Assembly: GCA_020831895.1 (NCBI GenBank)
Contig: JAFIFS010000101.1
Location: 1 to 64,000, forward strand
Length of the DNA: 64,000 nucleotides
Reading direction: 5' to 3'
Source: Chromatiales bacterium
GTDB taxonomy: Bacteria; Pseudomonadota; Gammaproteobacteria; Steroidobacterales; GCA-2729495
Of this stretch, positions 9,692 to 17,671 are shown one piece after another. Every line of letters begins with the position of its first letter. The stretch's first letter is position 1. The position numbers were made by a program, and so were the translations under genes. The notes beneath the pieces were generated by a model, which had not been told where the DNA came from, did no database searches, and saw nothing but the letters and a program-made list of their open reading frames with translations.

Positions 9692-9939
9692 ACCCCGGCT
9701 CGCGCGAGCACCTTTCGAGGCTGCGCTGGCATTGCCGCAGGGGCATGCGCGAGCTCGATGTCCTGCTCGAGCGTTTCCTCGAGGACGAGTACCCGCATGC
9801 CGGGCCGCAGGGGCGGCAGGCGTTCGAGGCGCTACTAACCCTGCCCGACCCCGAGATACTCGGCTTGCTGACCGGGCGGCTGCACGCGGATGATCCTGGT
9901 CTCGATGATGTGGTCAAACGGCTTTCCGGACACAGTTGA
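9688..9939 (+). CDS. sdhE: SdhE, FAD assembly factor (SDHAF2/DUF339), CTG start
   Basis: Small protein that promotes covalent FAD attachment to SdhA. The family signature [14 protein letters not shown] (RGMxELD) is present. The first ATG in frame (9745) is the Met inside that RGM motif and would cut off the conserved first helix. Reading the frame upstream gives [15 protein letters not shown] back to a CTG at 9688 that overlaps the sdhB stop (CTGA) and sits 8 bases after GGAG (9676-9679). I therefore annotate a CTG start and 83 residues, close to E. coli SdhE (88). No ATG, GTG or TTG is available between 9688 and 9745. Confidence 0.88.
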   Translation: MNPGSREHLSRLRWHCRRGMRELDVLLERFLEDEYPHAGPQGRQAFEALLTLPDPEILGLLTGRLHADDPGLDDVVKRLSGHS

Positions 9940-10402
9940 CCTGCTGCCCGGCCCGGCCGCCCCCGGCGCCCTGACAGCCCTAGTGCTGCTGCCCGCGATC
10001 TTGCCGGTGCTGCTGCTGTCCGGTGTGCCCACGGTCGCAGCGGCCCTGCTGGTCGGTGCGGCTGCCTGGCTGCAGTGGCGCGCCGAGCGGGCTGCGGCGG
10101 TCCGGCGGGTGGTGCTCGATGCCGACGGACACTGGTTCGTGGATCCCGGGGACGGCGTCCTGCGCAGCGCCCGACTGACGCATCACTGGATGCTGCCCAG
10201 GCCCTGGCTCGTAGGCCTGCGCCTGAATGTCGACGGCTGCTGGCGCGCGAGGACACTGCTGCTGTGGCGCGGCCGAATCGGGGCGGGTACCCTGCGTCAC
10301 CTGTGTGTGCGACTGCGATATCCCCGCGAGGCCGGAATACCTTCGGGGGGAGCGCTGCAGCGCGGCCATTGGCAGAGTGGCGATGGACTCCGGCGGCGGT
10401 GA
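9890..10402 (+). CDS. ygfX: YgfX-family membrane protein (CptA-like)
   Basis: Up to 170 residues with two adjacent hydrophobic helices near the N-terminus (about residues 27-60) followed by a soluble part with LDADGHWFV, WMLPRPWLVGLRL and LLLWRGRIGAGTLRHL. This layout and spacing resemble E. coli YgfX, encoded next to sdhE and reported as CptA, a toxin-like partner of SdhE(CptB) affecting the cytoskeleton; the family role outside E. coli is unclear. The ORF start at 9890 overlaps sdhE by 50 bases; ATGs at 9905 and 9908 are equally possible. Its last bases overlap the candidate rpoE promoter. Confidence 0.7.
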   Translation: MILVSMMWSNGFPDTVDLLPGPAAPGALTALVLLPAILPVLLLSGVPTVAAALLVGAAAWLQWRAERAAAVRRVVLDADGHWFVDPGDGVLRSARLTHHWMLPRPWLVGLRLNVDGCWRARTLLLWRGRIGAGTLRHLCVRLRYPREAGIPSGGALQRGHWQSGDGLRRR

Positions 10403-10429
10403 GAACTTTCATGGGCGAGGCCAGTCTCA
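10402..10429 (+). promoter_or_regulatory. Candidate sigma-E promoter of rpoE
   Basis: AGAACTT at 10402-10408 matches the sigma-E -35 consensus GGAACTT at 6 of 7 positions. After exactly 16 bases comes TCTCA (10425-10429), 4 of 5 against TCTRA. Position fits too: it overlaps the last base of ygfX and would start transcription about 45 bases before rpoE. Autoactivation of rpoE is well known in gammaproteobacteria. Confidence 0.6.
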
Positions 10430-10480
10430 TTCAGTGTAGCCCGCGCGCATGCGGACCAGACATGGCCTGAGTGCGTGCGG

Positions 10481-11056
10481 ATGACCCAGGAGCAGATCGA
10501 CCGGCAACTCGTCAGGAAGGCCCAGCGCGGTGACCGTGCTGCCTTCGACATGCTGGTCATCAAGTATCAGCAGAAGATCGTGAAGCTGGTGATGCGCTAT
10601 GTACGAGACCCGGTCGAGGCGCTGGATGTCAGCCAGGAGGCCTTCATCAAGGCCTACCGGGCCCTGCCCAATTTCCGGGGCGACAGCGCGTTCTACACCT
10701 GGCTCTATCGCATCGCGATCAATACCGCGAAGAATTACCTCGTAGCCATGCAGCGCCGCCCCATGGAATATGACGTCGACCTGCAGGATCCGGAGCAGGC
10801 GGACATCGCGGCCCGGCTTCGTGATGATGACTCCCCGGAAGGCATTGCCCAGCGCGAACAGCTGCGCGAGGCCGTCGAGAAGGCCATAGCCTCGCTGCCG
10901 GAGGAGTTGCGTACGGCAATCACGCTGCGCGAGGTCGATGGCCTCAGTTACGAGGAGATCGCCCAGGCGATGGATTGCCCGGTCGGAACGGTGCGCTCAC
11001 GGATCTTCCGTGCGCGTGAGGCAATCGACAGTTCGATCCGTCCGCTGGTTGAATAA
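10481..11056 (+). CDS. rpoE: RNA polymerase sigma factor RpoE (sigma-24)
   Basis: Extracytoplasmic-function sigma factor for envelope stress. Region 2 (about residues 22-90: AFDMLVIKYQQKIV, DVSQEAFIKAYRAL, FRGDSAFYTWLYRIAINTAKNYL) and region 4 (about 130-185: LPEELRTAITLREVDGLSYEE and CPVGTVRSRIFRAREAID) match RpoE/AlgU closely. The frame is open from a GTG at 10475; ATG 10481 (MTQEQIDRQLV) aligns better with known N-termini and gives 191 residues. Neither start has a strong ribosome binding site. rseA and rseB follow as in the standard operon. Confidence 0.96.
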   Translation: MTQEQIDRQLVRKAQRGDRAAFDMLVIKYQQKIVKLVMRYVRDPVEALDVSQEAFIKAYRALPNFRGDSAFYTWLYRIAINTAKNYLVAMQRRPMEYDVDLQDPEQADIAARLRDDDSPEGIAQREQLREAVEKAIASLPEELRTAITLREVDGLSYEEIAQAMDCPVGTVRSRIFRAREAIDSSIRPLVE

Positions 11057-11079
11057 TTCAGACTCAGGCAAGTGCAGGC

Positions 11080-11685
11080 ATGACCCAAAAGTCACTCGAA
11101 GAACAGATCTCGGCCTTCATCGACGATGAGCTCGATCCTCGAGAGCTCCCGCTGTTCACCGCACAGGTGAGCCGGAACCCGGATCTGCGCCGCAAGCTGC
11201 TGCGCTACCGGCTTGCCGGCGACTGCCTGCGCGGCGAGCACCAGCGGGCCGGTTCCGTGATGGACCTCGCCGAAAGGGTTCAGGCAGCACTTATCGCAGA
11301 TGCTCCTGCAGCGTCCATGGCGCCTCCGCGGCGACAGGCGCCCGCCTGGCGCTGGACGGCCCTGGGCGCCGCAGCGGCCGTGGTTCTGGCCGTTGCCGTC
11401 GTGATGCAGGCCCCGGTGCAGCAGCCCACGGGCAGCGAGACCATGCTCGCTGCCAGCGACAGCCGGCTGTCTCCGATCACCGTGGCTGTGCAGCCCCTGC
11501 CGGCCCCGGTCCGCGCCGAGGCTCAGGCAGCTGCGGCGCGTCAAATGCGCATGACCAGCTACCTCGTCTATCACGGTGAGTTCGCCGGAACGCTGTCCTC
11601 ACGCACGGTCGCCTCGCGCATCGTGGACCAGGACAGTGGCGCGCGCTGGATGCCGGCACGCCATGCGGTGCATACGCATGACTGA
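11080..11685 (+). CDS. rseA: Sigma-E anti-sigma factor RseA
   Basis: Inner-membrane anti-sigma factor, 201 residues. The N-terminal cytoplasmic part (EEQISAFIDDELDPRELPLF, then RNPDLRRKLLRYRLAGDCLRGE) is the RseA/MucA sigma-binding domain. A single transmembrane helix follows at about residues 92-111 (WTALGAAAAVVLAVAVVM), then a periplasmic Ala/Pro/Gln-rich tail, the expected topology for regulated proteolysis by DegS and RseP. The gene ends by overlapping rseB by 8 bases. Confidence 0.9.
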   Translation: MTQKSLEEQISAFIDDELDPRELPLFTAQVSRNPDLRRKLLRYRLAGDCLRGEHQRAGSVMDLAERVQAALIADAPAASMAPPRRQAPAWRWTALGAAAAVVLAVAVVMQAPVQQPTGSETMLAASDSRLSPITVAVQPLPAPVRAEAQAAAARQMRMTSYLVYHGEFAGTLSSRTVASRIVDQDSGARWMPARHAVHTHD

Positions 11686-12685
11686 ACGTGCCGCGCTGCG
11701 CACCCGTTCCGGGCTCGCCACGCTCGCTCTCGCAGCCTGGTCGCTGCCGGCGCTTGCCGGGAGCGATGCCCAGGAGTGGCTCGACCGCATGGCCTATGCG
11801 GTCGAGTTCCTGAACTACGAGGGCACCCTCGTTCATAGTCATGGTGGTCACGTGTCGGTGCTCCGGGTCGTGCACCGGGTCGAGGACGGGATCGCCTCGG
11901 AGCGCATCACTTCGCTGGACGGCGCGGGGCGGGAGATCATACGTAGCAGCGAGGAAACGACCTGTATCCTGCCGGACGAGCAGATGGTGATGGTCGACCA
12001 GCGTGATGCCAGCCCGCGGGAACCCGGCAGCCCGCTGCGTCAGCGCGTTCTGCCCTATGCCAGCTTCGAGAGCGCCTTTTACCGTGCCAGACTCAAGGGT
12101 CCCGGCCGCGCCGCGGGTAGACGCGCGCAGCGCCTGGCGGTGACGCCGGCGGACGAGTGGCGCTACGGTTACCGCCTGTGGCTCGACCACGCCACCGCGA
12201 TGCCGCTCAAGGTGCAGGTGACACTCAAGGACGGGGAGGTGATCGAGCAGCTGCTCTTCACGAACATCGAGCTGCCGACGACGATTTCCGAAGACCGCGT
12301 GCGTGCGCGCAACGCGACTGACTCGTACACCTGGCGGCACTTCCGTGCCGCGGTACCTGCCGGTGATGCCGCACCCGGGACGGCAGCCTGGCTGGCGAGG
12401 GAACTCCCGCCGGGTTTCGTTCTCAAGGCTGCGCGGACCAAGATCCCGGTCGGCGACGAAAACGGCGGAACCATGGAGCATCTGGTCTACAGCGATGGCG
12501 TGGCCACCGTGTCGGTGTTCATCGAGGCTGCCGTCGATGGTGAGCTGGATGACGAGGGCGGCTACCGGGTGGGTGCTGCTCACGCGTGGCGGCTGCGCAA
12601 AGGGGACCACATCGTGACCGCGGTAGGCGAGGTGCCGGCCAGGACGGTCGAGCTGATCGCACGCTCGGTCACGCCAGTCCGCTGA
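11678..12685 (+). CDS. rseB: Sigma-E regulatory protein RseB/MucB
   Basis: Periplasmic lipoprotein-sensor-like protein that binds RseA and protects it from DegS. The 335-residue product from ATG 11678 begins with a Sec signal (LATLALAAWSLPALAGS, cleavage near residue 27), then the MucB/RseB N-terminal domain (SDAQEWLDRMAYAVEFLNYEGTLVH) and C-terminal domain (LPPGFVLKAARTK to VEAAVDG-like segment, HLVYSDGVATVSVFIE). The upstream open part from 11576 overlaps rseA and has no signal-peptide character. The usual next genes rseC or mucD are absent; a glutaredoxin-like gene follows after 10 bases. Confidence 0.92.
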   Translation: MTERAALRTRSGLATLALAAWSLPALAGSDAQEWLDRMAYAVEFLNYEGTLVHSHGGHVSVLRVVHRVEDGIASERITSLDGAGREIIRSSEETTCILPDEQMVMVDQRDASPREPGSPLRQRVLPYASFESAFYRARLKGPGRAAGRRAQRLAVTPADEWRYGYRLWLDHATAMPLKVQVTLKDGEVIEQLLFTNIELPTTISEDRVRARNATDSYTWRHFRAAVPAGDAAPGTAAWLARELPPGFVLKAARTKIPVGDENGGTMEHLVYSDGVATVSVFIEAAVDGELDDEGGYRVGAAHAWRLRKGDHIVTAVGEVPARTVELIARSVTPVR

Positions 12686-12695
12686 GCTGCACAGG

Positions 12696-12935
12696 GTGGA
12701 GCTGCTGCTGTATGCCCGGGAGGGCTGCCACCTGTGCGACCAGATGCTGGAAGAGCTCGAAGAGCTGTCGCGTGGCCGGCTGAGGCCCCGCGTGGTCGAT
12801 GTAGACGGTGACCCGGAGCTGGTCCGTCGTCACGGGCTGCGCGTCCCCGTGCTCGAGCTGGCGGGAGAGGAGCTGTGTCACGGTCGACTCGACCCGCGCG
12901 CCGTGGCAAGACTTGACGCCCTGCTGCACCCCTGA
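12696..12935 (+). CDS. Glutaredoxin family protein (DUF836)
   Basis: A 79-residue thioredoxin-fold protein. The redox-active CHLC sits at about residues 11-14 in LYAREGCHLCDQMLEEL, followed by the strand VVDVDGDPELVRRHG and the cis-proline loop RVPVLEL, typical of the DUF836 glutaredoxin-like family. It starts with GTG at 12696, 10 bases after rseB, so it is probably part of the rpoE operon. In related genomes members of this family often sit between the rpoE and lepA-lepB genes; its substrate is unknown. Confidence 0.82.
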   Translation: MELLLYAREGCHLCDQMLEELEELSRGRLRPRVVDVDGDPELVRRHGLRVPVLELAGEELCHGRLDPRAVARLDALLHP

Positions 12936-13019
12936 GGCGGGGCTGCGGCCGGCGCACGGACGCCCGGCCGGCGGCGTGCTAACCTAGCCGCTTTTGCTGG
13001 GCGGCTGACGGAAGCGCAC

Positions 13020-13772
13020 GTGGATTTTTCCCTCCTGCTGGTCCTCGCGACCGCAATCTCGGGCCTGATCTGGCTCGGTCACTGGATGGTTTCACGGCAG
13101 CAGGCCGGGCAGCCTGCCGAGCCTGTCATCGTCGAGTACGCGCGGTCTTTCTTTCCGATCCTGCTGATCGTCCTTGTGATCCGGTCGTTCCTGTTCGAGC
13201 CGTTCCGGATCCCCTCGAGCTCGATGCTGCCGACGCTGCTGGTCGGCGACTTCATCTTCGTCAGCAAGTTCTCCTACGGGCTGCGCCTGCCGGTCACCAA
13301 CACCCTGGTGCTGGATACCGGTAGTCCGCAGCGGGGTGACGTCGCCGTTTTCCGGCTGCCCTCCGACCCGGCAACCAACTACATCAAGCGGCTGGTGGGT
13401 ATGCCGGGCGATACCGTCATCTGGCGCAACAAGCAGCTGTTCATCAACGGCGAGCCGGTCACCATGGAGCCGCTTGGCCGCTTCATGGGCCCCGAGCAGC
13501 CTGGGGCGCTGCTGGCCCGCGAGATGCTCGGTCCTGTGCAGCACCAGGTGCTGCTGATGTCGAACATGCGCGGTGGCGAGGGCACCTTCGTCGTGCCTGA
13601 CGGGCATTACTTCATGATGGGCGACAACCGCGACAACAGTCGCGACAGCCGCTTCGCCGAGGTCGGCTACATTCCGGAAGAACTGATGGTGGGACGAGCA
13701 GTCCGCATCTGGATGAACTGGGACTTCCGGAGTATGCCGCAGTGGCGCAGGATCGGCCAGCGCATCCAATAG
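13020..13772 (+). CDS. lepB: Signal peptidase I
   Basis: Cleaves Sec and Tat signal peptides at the outer face of the inner membrane. Two N-terminal membrane helices (about residues 4-24 and 45-62) precede the catalytic serine in RIPSSSMLPTLLVGD (Ser near residue 69) and the catalytic lysine in NYIKRLVGMPGD (Lys near residue 123); the box GDNRDNSRDSR near 203-213 is the third signature. Start is GTG at 13020. The translation factor gene lepA, which usually precedes lepB, is not here. 250 residues is within the family range. Confidence 0.96.
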   Translation: MDFSLLLVLATAISGLIWLGHWMVSRQQAGQPAEPVIVEYARSFFPILLIVLVIRSFLFEPFRIPSSSMLPTLLVGDFIFVSKFSYGLRLPVTNTLVLDTGSPQRGDVAVFRLPSDPATNYIKRLVGMPGDTVIWRNKQLFINGEPVTMEPLGRFMGPEQPGALLAREMLGPVQHQVLLMSNMRGGEGTFVVPDGHYFMMGDNRDNSRDSRFAEVGYIPEELMVGRAVRIWMNWDFRSMPQWRRIGQRIQ

Positions 13773-13809
13773 GTTTCCGCGAACCTCGCAACGACATGGG
13801 GAGATGGCA

Positions 13810-14175
13810 ATGCGTGCAAGACAGACTGGTGTGTCCCTGCTCGGTTTCCTGTTCGTCGCTGCCCTCTGCGCGGTGATCGGGTTCGGTCTTCTCAAGCTCT
13901 CTCCGATCTATATGGACAACCTCAAGATCCAGCGGATGCTGGCGGACGTGCAGGGCCAGTGGGAAGGGCAGAACCCCTCTGTCGGGCAGCTGCGCAGCTC
14001 GCTGGAAAGCAGGATCAACATCGAGAGCATCACTGGCGTTACGGCCCGCGATTTCAATATCTCGCGCAGCGAGGCCGGCTACCTGGTCAGTGTCAGCTAC
14101 GAGCGCCGCACCGACTTCTTCGGCAACATCGAGCTGGTGGCGAGCTTCGACGAATCGGTGGAGATCAGACGCTGA
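13810..14175 (+). CDS. DUF4845 membrane-anchored protein
   Basis: A 121-residue protein of unknown function, conserved between lepB and rnc in gammaproteobacteria. It has a single N-terminal membrane helix in a pilin-like setting (QTGVSLLGFLFVAALCAVIGFGLL, about residues 6-29) and a periplasmic domain (YMDNLKIQRML, VTARDFNISRSEAGYLVSVSYERR). Two ATGs occur, at 13804 and 13810. GGGGAG (13798-13803) abuts the first but is 6 bases from the second, so 13810 is chosen. Its stop overlaps the rnc start (TGATG). Confidence 0.85.
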   Translation: MRARQTGVSLLGFLFVAALCAVIGFGLLKLSPIYMDNLKIQRMLADVQGQWEGQNPSVGQLRSSLESRINIESITGVTARDFNISRSEAGYLVSVSYERRTDFFGNIELVASFDESVEIRR

Positions 14176-14879
14176 TGCAGCTGCTGGACTGGGCCAGCAA
14201 GCAGCTGGGTTATCGCTTCGCGGACCCGGCCCTGCTGGAACAGGCACTGACCCACCGGAGTGCCGGCAGTCCCCACAACGAGCGGCTCGAGTTTCTCGGT
14301 GATGCGGTGCTCGGCATGGTGATCGCGGAGGCGCTCTACAGGAGCCAGCCTGATGTCAGCGAAGGCGGACTGAGCCGGCTCCGTGCAGGCCTCGTGCGAC
14401 GAGACACGCTCGCGGCAGTGGCGCGCGACATCGGCCTGGGTGACCGGCTTCTGCTCGGGAGTGGCGAGCTGCGCACGGGCGGCCAGCAGCGCAGCTCGAT
14501 ACTGGGTAATGCGCTGGAGTCGCTGTTCGGTGCGCTTTACCTGGACGGCGGTTTCGTCGCCGCCCGGGGCGTGATCCACCGGCTCTTCGATGCGCGGCTT
14601 GCCGCGGTCTCGCCAGCCGATGCCGAGCGAAAGGACCCGAAGACCCGCCTGCAGGAGCACCTGCAGGCGCAGGGACTGATACCCCCGGAATACGAAGTCA
14701 CCAGCGTGAGCGGGCCGGCCCATCGCCAGCATTTCCGGGTGAGTTGCCGTATGCAGGCACTGGCCCTGGAGTGCAGCGGGTCAGGCAGCAGCCGCCGGAT
14801 GGCCGAGCAGAATGCTGCGGCGGCCGCGCTCGAGGCCCTGGACCAGGGTGGAAACCGGTCGACGGAGCGGGGCACGTGA
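14175..14879 (+). CDS. rnc: Ribonuclease III
   Basis: Double-strand-specific endoribonuclease processing rRNA precursors and mRNAs. The RNase III signature NERLEFLGDAVLG is at about residues 36-48 with the second acidic site in ALESLFGALYLDGG (about 114-127); a C-terminal dsRNA-binding domain runs from DPKTRLQEHLQ (about 155) to the end. ATG 14175 overlaps the DUF4845 stop and gives 234 residues (E. coli 226). The GTG of era overlaps its stop, the classical rnc-era coupling. Confidence 0.97.
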   Translation: MQLLDWASKQLGYRFADPALLEQALTHRSAGSPHNERLEFLGDAVLGMVIAEALYRSQPDVSEGGLSRLRAGLVRRDTLAAVARDIGLGDRLLLGSGELRTGGQQRSSILGNALESLFGALYLDGGFVAARGVIHRLFDARLAAVSPADAERKDPKTRLQEHLQAQGLIPPEYEVTSVSGPAHRQHFRVSCRMQALALECSGSGSSRRMAEQNAAAAALEALDQGGNRSTERGT

Positions 14880-15775
14880 GCGCCTTCCGGTCGGGCTTCG
14901 TTGCGGTGACTGGCCGGCCGAACGTCGGAAAGTCCACGCTGGTCAACCGCCTGGTCGGCGAGAAGGTCAGTATCGTCACTCCACGCCCCAACACGACGCG
15001 GCACGCGATCACCGGCATCCTCGAACGTCCTGGCTGCCAGGTTATCCTGGTCGACACCCCGGGACTCGACATGCGCGCGCGCAAGCTGCTGAACAAGGCG
15101 ATGAACCGGACCATCAGCGGTGCGCTGGGTGGGGCTGACCTCGGCCTGCTCCTGGTGCCGGCGACGGGGTGGACTGCGGCCGACGACGCGACACTCGCCC
15201 AGGCGCAGGACTCCGGCCTGCCACTGGTACTGGTGGTGACCAAGATCGACCTTGTGCAGCCGCGCGAGCGGCTGCTGCCCCTGCTCAGGCAGTATTCCAC
15301 CCGGGCCGATTTCGCCGCCGTCGTGCCGGTGTCGGCGCGACGTGAGGACAACCTCGAGGCGCTGGTCGAGGTCATGGCGCGCCTGCTGCCCGAGGGGCCG
15401 GCCCTGTACCCGTCCGGCAGCCGGACCGACCGGTCGCCGGCCTTCCGCGTGGGAGAGGTGATCCGGGAGAAGCTCATGCTTGCGCTGCGCGAAGAGCTCC
15501 CCTACGGCGTTGCGGTCGAGATCCAGGTCTTCGAGGACAAACCCGGCGTAGGCCTGGTCGACGCGACGCTGTGGGTCGAACGGGACTCGCAGAAGGGCAT
15601 CGTCGTGGGACGCGGAGGCGAGACCATCAAGGCCATAGGCAGCAGTGCGCGTCGCGAACTAGAGGCCTTATTCGGAAAGAAATTTCACCTCGAGCTCAAG
15701 GTGCGCGTGAAGCGCAACTGGGCCGACAGCGAGCGCGCCCTGCAGCAGTTCGGCTACGAGGGCCAGTCGCCGTGA
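14876..15775 (+). CDS. era: GTPase Era
   Basis: Ras-like GTPase that binds the 3' end of 16S rRNA in 30S maturation. Visible G motifs: GRPNVGKSTL (G1, about residue 13), TTRH (G2), DTPG (G3, near 60), TKID (G4, near 123) and a VSAR segment (G5). The C-terminal KH RNA-binding domain carries GIVVGRGGETIKAIGSSAR. The GTG start at 14876 overlaps the rnc stop (GTGA); 299 residues, normal length. The next gene recO also begins with an overlapping GTG. Confidence 0.97.
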   Translation: MSAFRSGFVAVTGRPNVGKSTLVNRLVGEKVSIVTPRPNTTRHAITGILERPGCQVILVDTPGLDMRARKLLNKAMNRTISGALGGADLGLLLVPATGWTAADDATLAQAQDSGLPLVLVVTKIDLVQPRERLLPLLRQYSTRADFAAVVPVSARREDNLEALVEVMARLLPEGPALYPSGSRTDRSPAFRVGEVIREKLMLALREELPYGVAVEIQVFEDKPGVGLVDATLWVERDSQKGIVVGRGGETIKAIGSSARRELEALFGKKFHLELKVRVKRNWADSERALQQFGYEGQSP

Positions 15776-16506
15776 CCCGGGCCGGCAGCATCGCGCTGGA
15801 GCCGGCCTACCTGCTGCATGCACGCCCCTGGCGCGAGACCAGCCAGCTCTGCGAGGTCTTGAGCCAGCGCCACGGACGCCTGGGACTGCTGGCCAAGGGC
15901 GCCCGTGGTGCGCGCTCGCGCTGGCGGGGCCTGCTGCGGCCGTTCCAGCCGCTGCGCCTGAGCTGGACGGGTCGTGGCAGTCTGCCGGTGCTGACCGCAG
16001 CGGAGCCCAGCGCCTACCTGCAGCTGCCGGCTGGTGAACCTCTGTTCGCGATGTTCTACCTGAACGAACTGCTGATGAATTTCCTCAGTCGTGGCGACCC
16101 GCATCCGGATCTGTTCGCTCACTATGGTGGTGCGCTCGCATCGCTGGCGGGTGGACAGCCGGTCGAGCCGGCGCTGCGCAGCTTCGAGCTGGTGCTGCTC
16201 GAGGAGGCTGGTTACGGCCTCAACCTGCGCCATGACGTAGTCAGCGAGCGTCCCCTGGAGCCGGGCCTGAGCTACCGCTACCTCCCCGAGCGCGGACCGG
16301 TGGCGACGGACAGGGACGCAGCCGGGGACAAGCTGGTATTCTCCGGCGCGGAGCTGCTGGGCATAGCCGCTGGCGACCTGGGCAGCGGCGAGAACCTGCG
16401 GGCGGCCAGACGCCTGCTGCGCTCTCTTCTCGATCATCACCTTGGTGGACGTCCGCTGAAGACCCGCGCCGTGCTTTCTGCAATGCGCGGCAGCGGCGCA
16501 GCCTGA
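15772..16506 (+). CDS. recO: DNA repair protein RecO
   Basis: RecO loads RecA onto SSB-coated DNA with RecR. The 244-residue product from GTG 15772 has the N-terminal OB fold ([37 protein letters not shown], residues 8-45) and the helical C-terminal domain ([40 protein letters not shown]). The start overlaps the era stop by 4 bases. No zinc cysteines are present, as usual for proteobacterial RecO. Confidence 0.94.
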   Translation: MTRAGSIALEPAYLLHARPWRETSQLCEVLSQRHGRLGLLAKGARGARSRWRGLLRPFQPLRLSWTGRGSLPVLTAAEPSAYLQLPAGEPLFAMFYLNELLMNFLSRGDPHPDLFAHYGGALASLAGGQPVEPALRSFELVLLEEAGYGLNLRHDVVSERPLEPGLSYRYLPERGPVATDRDAAGDKLVFSGAELLGIAAGDLGSGENLRAARRLLRSLLDHHLGGRPLKTRAVLSAMRGSGAA

Positions 16507-16535
16507 TAGGTCCCGACCGGGCCGGAGTACTGCCA

Positions 16536-17273
16536 ATGAAGCCGAGCTGCCGCCTGGGCGTCAACATCGATCACGTCGCGACGCTGCGCCAGGCCCGTGG
16601 AACCCGCTATCCCGATCCGGTGCAGGCCGCCGCCGTGGCTGAGCAGGCGGGCGCGGACAGCATCACCGTGCACCTGCGCGAGGACCGTCGCCACATCCAG
16701 GAACGCGACCTCGAGGTCCTTGCATTGACGCTGCAGACGAGAATGAACCTAGAGATGGCGGCAACCCCGGAGATGCTCGCGATGGCACGGCGACTGCGCC
16801 CTTCCGACTGCTGCCTGGTGCCGGAGCGGCGCGAGGAGCTGACCACCGAGGGCGGGCTGGACGTGCTTGGTGGCGGCAACGAGCTGGCAGACTACTGTGC
16901 TGCCCTGGCTGCCGAGGGGATCCGCGTCTCCCTGTTCGTCGATCCCGAACCGGAACAGCTGGCTGCCGCTGCCGCAGCGCGGGTGCCCGTGGTCGAGCTG
17001 CACACCGGAGCCTGGGCCGAGGCCGGGAGCCCCGAGGAGCAGGCGCGGGAGCTCGCGCGGCTAGTGAGCGCGGCTGACACTGCGGCCGGGTTGGGCCTGG
17101 TGGTGCATGCGGGACATGGGCTTCACTACCACAACGTGCAGCCTGTGGCTGCAATCACTCCGCTTGCCGAGCTGAACATCGGCCACGCGATCATCGCGCG
17201 CGCGCTGTTCAGCGGGCTGGCTGACGCCGTGGCGACGATGAAGCGGCTGATCGACGAGGCGCGTGCCGCGTGA
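16536..17273 (+). CDS. pdxJ: Pyridoxine 5'-phosphate synthase
   Basis: Condenses 3-amino-2-oxopropyl phosphate with deoxyxylulose 5-phosphate to pyridoxine 5'-phosphate, the last ring-forming step of vitamin B6 synthesis. TIM-barrel of 245 residues with family motifs [17 protein letters not shown] (residues 7-23), [12 protein letters not shown] (43-54), TTEGGLDV and GHGLHYHNV (about 195-203), and [14 protein letters not shown] near the end. acpS follows with a GTG overlapping its stop, as in E. coli recO-pdxJ-acpS. Confidence 0.97.
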   Translation: MKPSCRLGVNIDHVATLRQARGTRYPDPVQAAAVAEQAGADSITVHLREDRRHIQERDLEVLALTLQTRMNLEMAATPEMLAMARRLRPSDCCLVPERREELTTEGGLDVLGGGNELADYCAALAAEGIRVSLFVDPEPEQLAAAAAARVPVVELHTGAWAEAGSPEEQARELARLVSAADTAAGLGLVVHAGHGLHYHNVQPVAAITPLAELNIGHAIIARALFSGLADAVATMKRLIDEARAA

Positions 17274-17671
17274 TCTTCGGTATCGGCACCGATATCCTGC
17301 GCATCGAGCGCGTGGCTGCGGTATACCAGCGACACGGTCAGCGCTTCGTCGAGCGGCTGCTGATGCCCGAGGAGCTGGTGCTGTTTCCGGCCACGCGCAA
17401 CCCGGCGCGCTTCCTGGCCATGCGTTTCGCCGCGAAGGAGGCCATCGTCAAGGCGCTCGGGACCGGTTTCGCCCATGGCATCTGGCTGCGCGACACGGGT
17501 TTCGTTCCCGATGCGCGCGGGCGCCCGGAGATCATCTGGTCGCCCCGTGGCGCCCGGCTGTGCGCCGGGTTCGGCGTGGGCTCCGGGCACGTGAGCCTGA
17601 CTGACGAGTCCGGCCTGGTGGTTGCGATGGCGGTGCTCGAGTGTGGCGAACAGGGAGGGACGCGAGCATGA
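17270..17671 (+). CDS. acpS: Holo-[acyl-carrier-protein] synthase
   Basis: Transfers 4'-phosphopantetheine from CoA to apo-ACP. The signatures [12 protein letters not shown] (residues 4-15, metal-binding Asp) and [15 protein letters not shown] (about 53-67, catalytic Glu/Lys helix), plus GHVSLTDE near 105, are intact. GTG start at 17270 overlaps the pdxJ stop. Length 133 residues, normal. Confidence 0.95.
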   Translation: MIFGIGTDILRIERVAAVYQRHGQRFVERLLMPEELVLFPATRNPARFLAMRFAAKEAIVKALGTGFAHGIWLRDTGFVPDARGRPEIIWSPRGARLCAGFGVGSGHVSLTDESGLVVAMAVLECGEQGGTRA

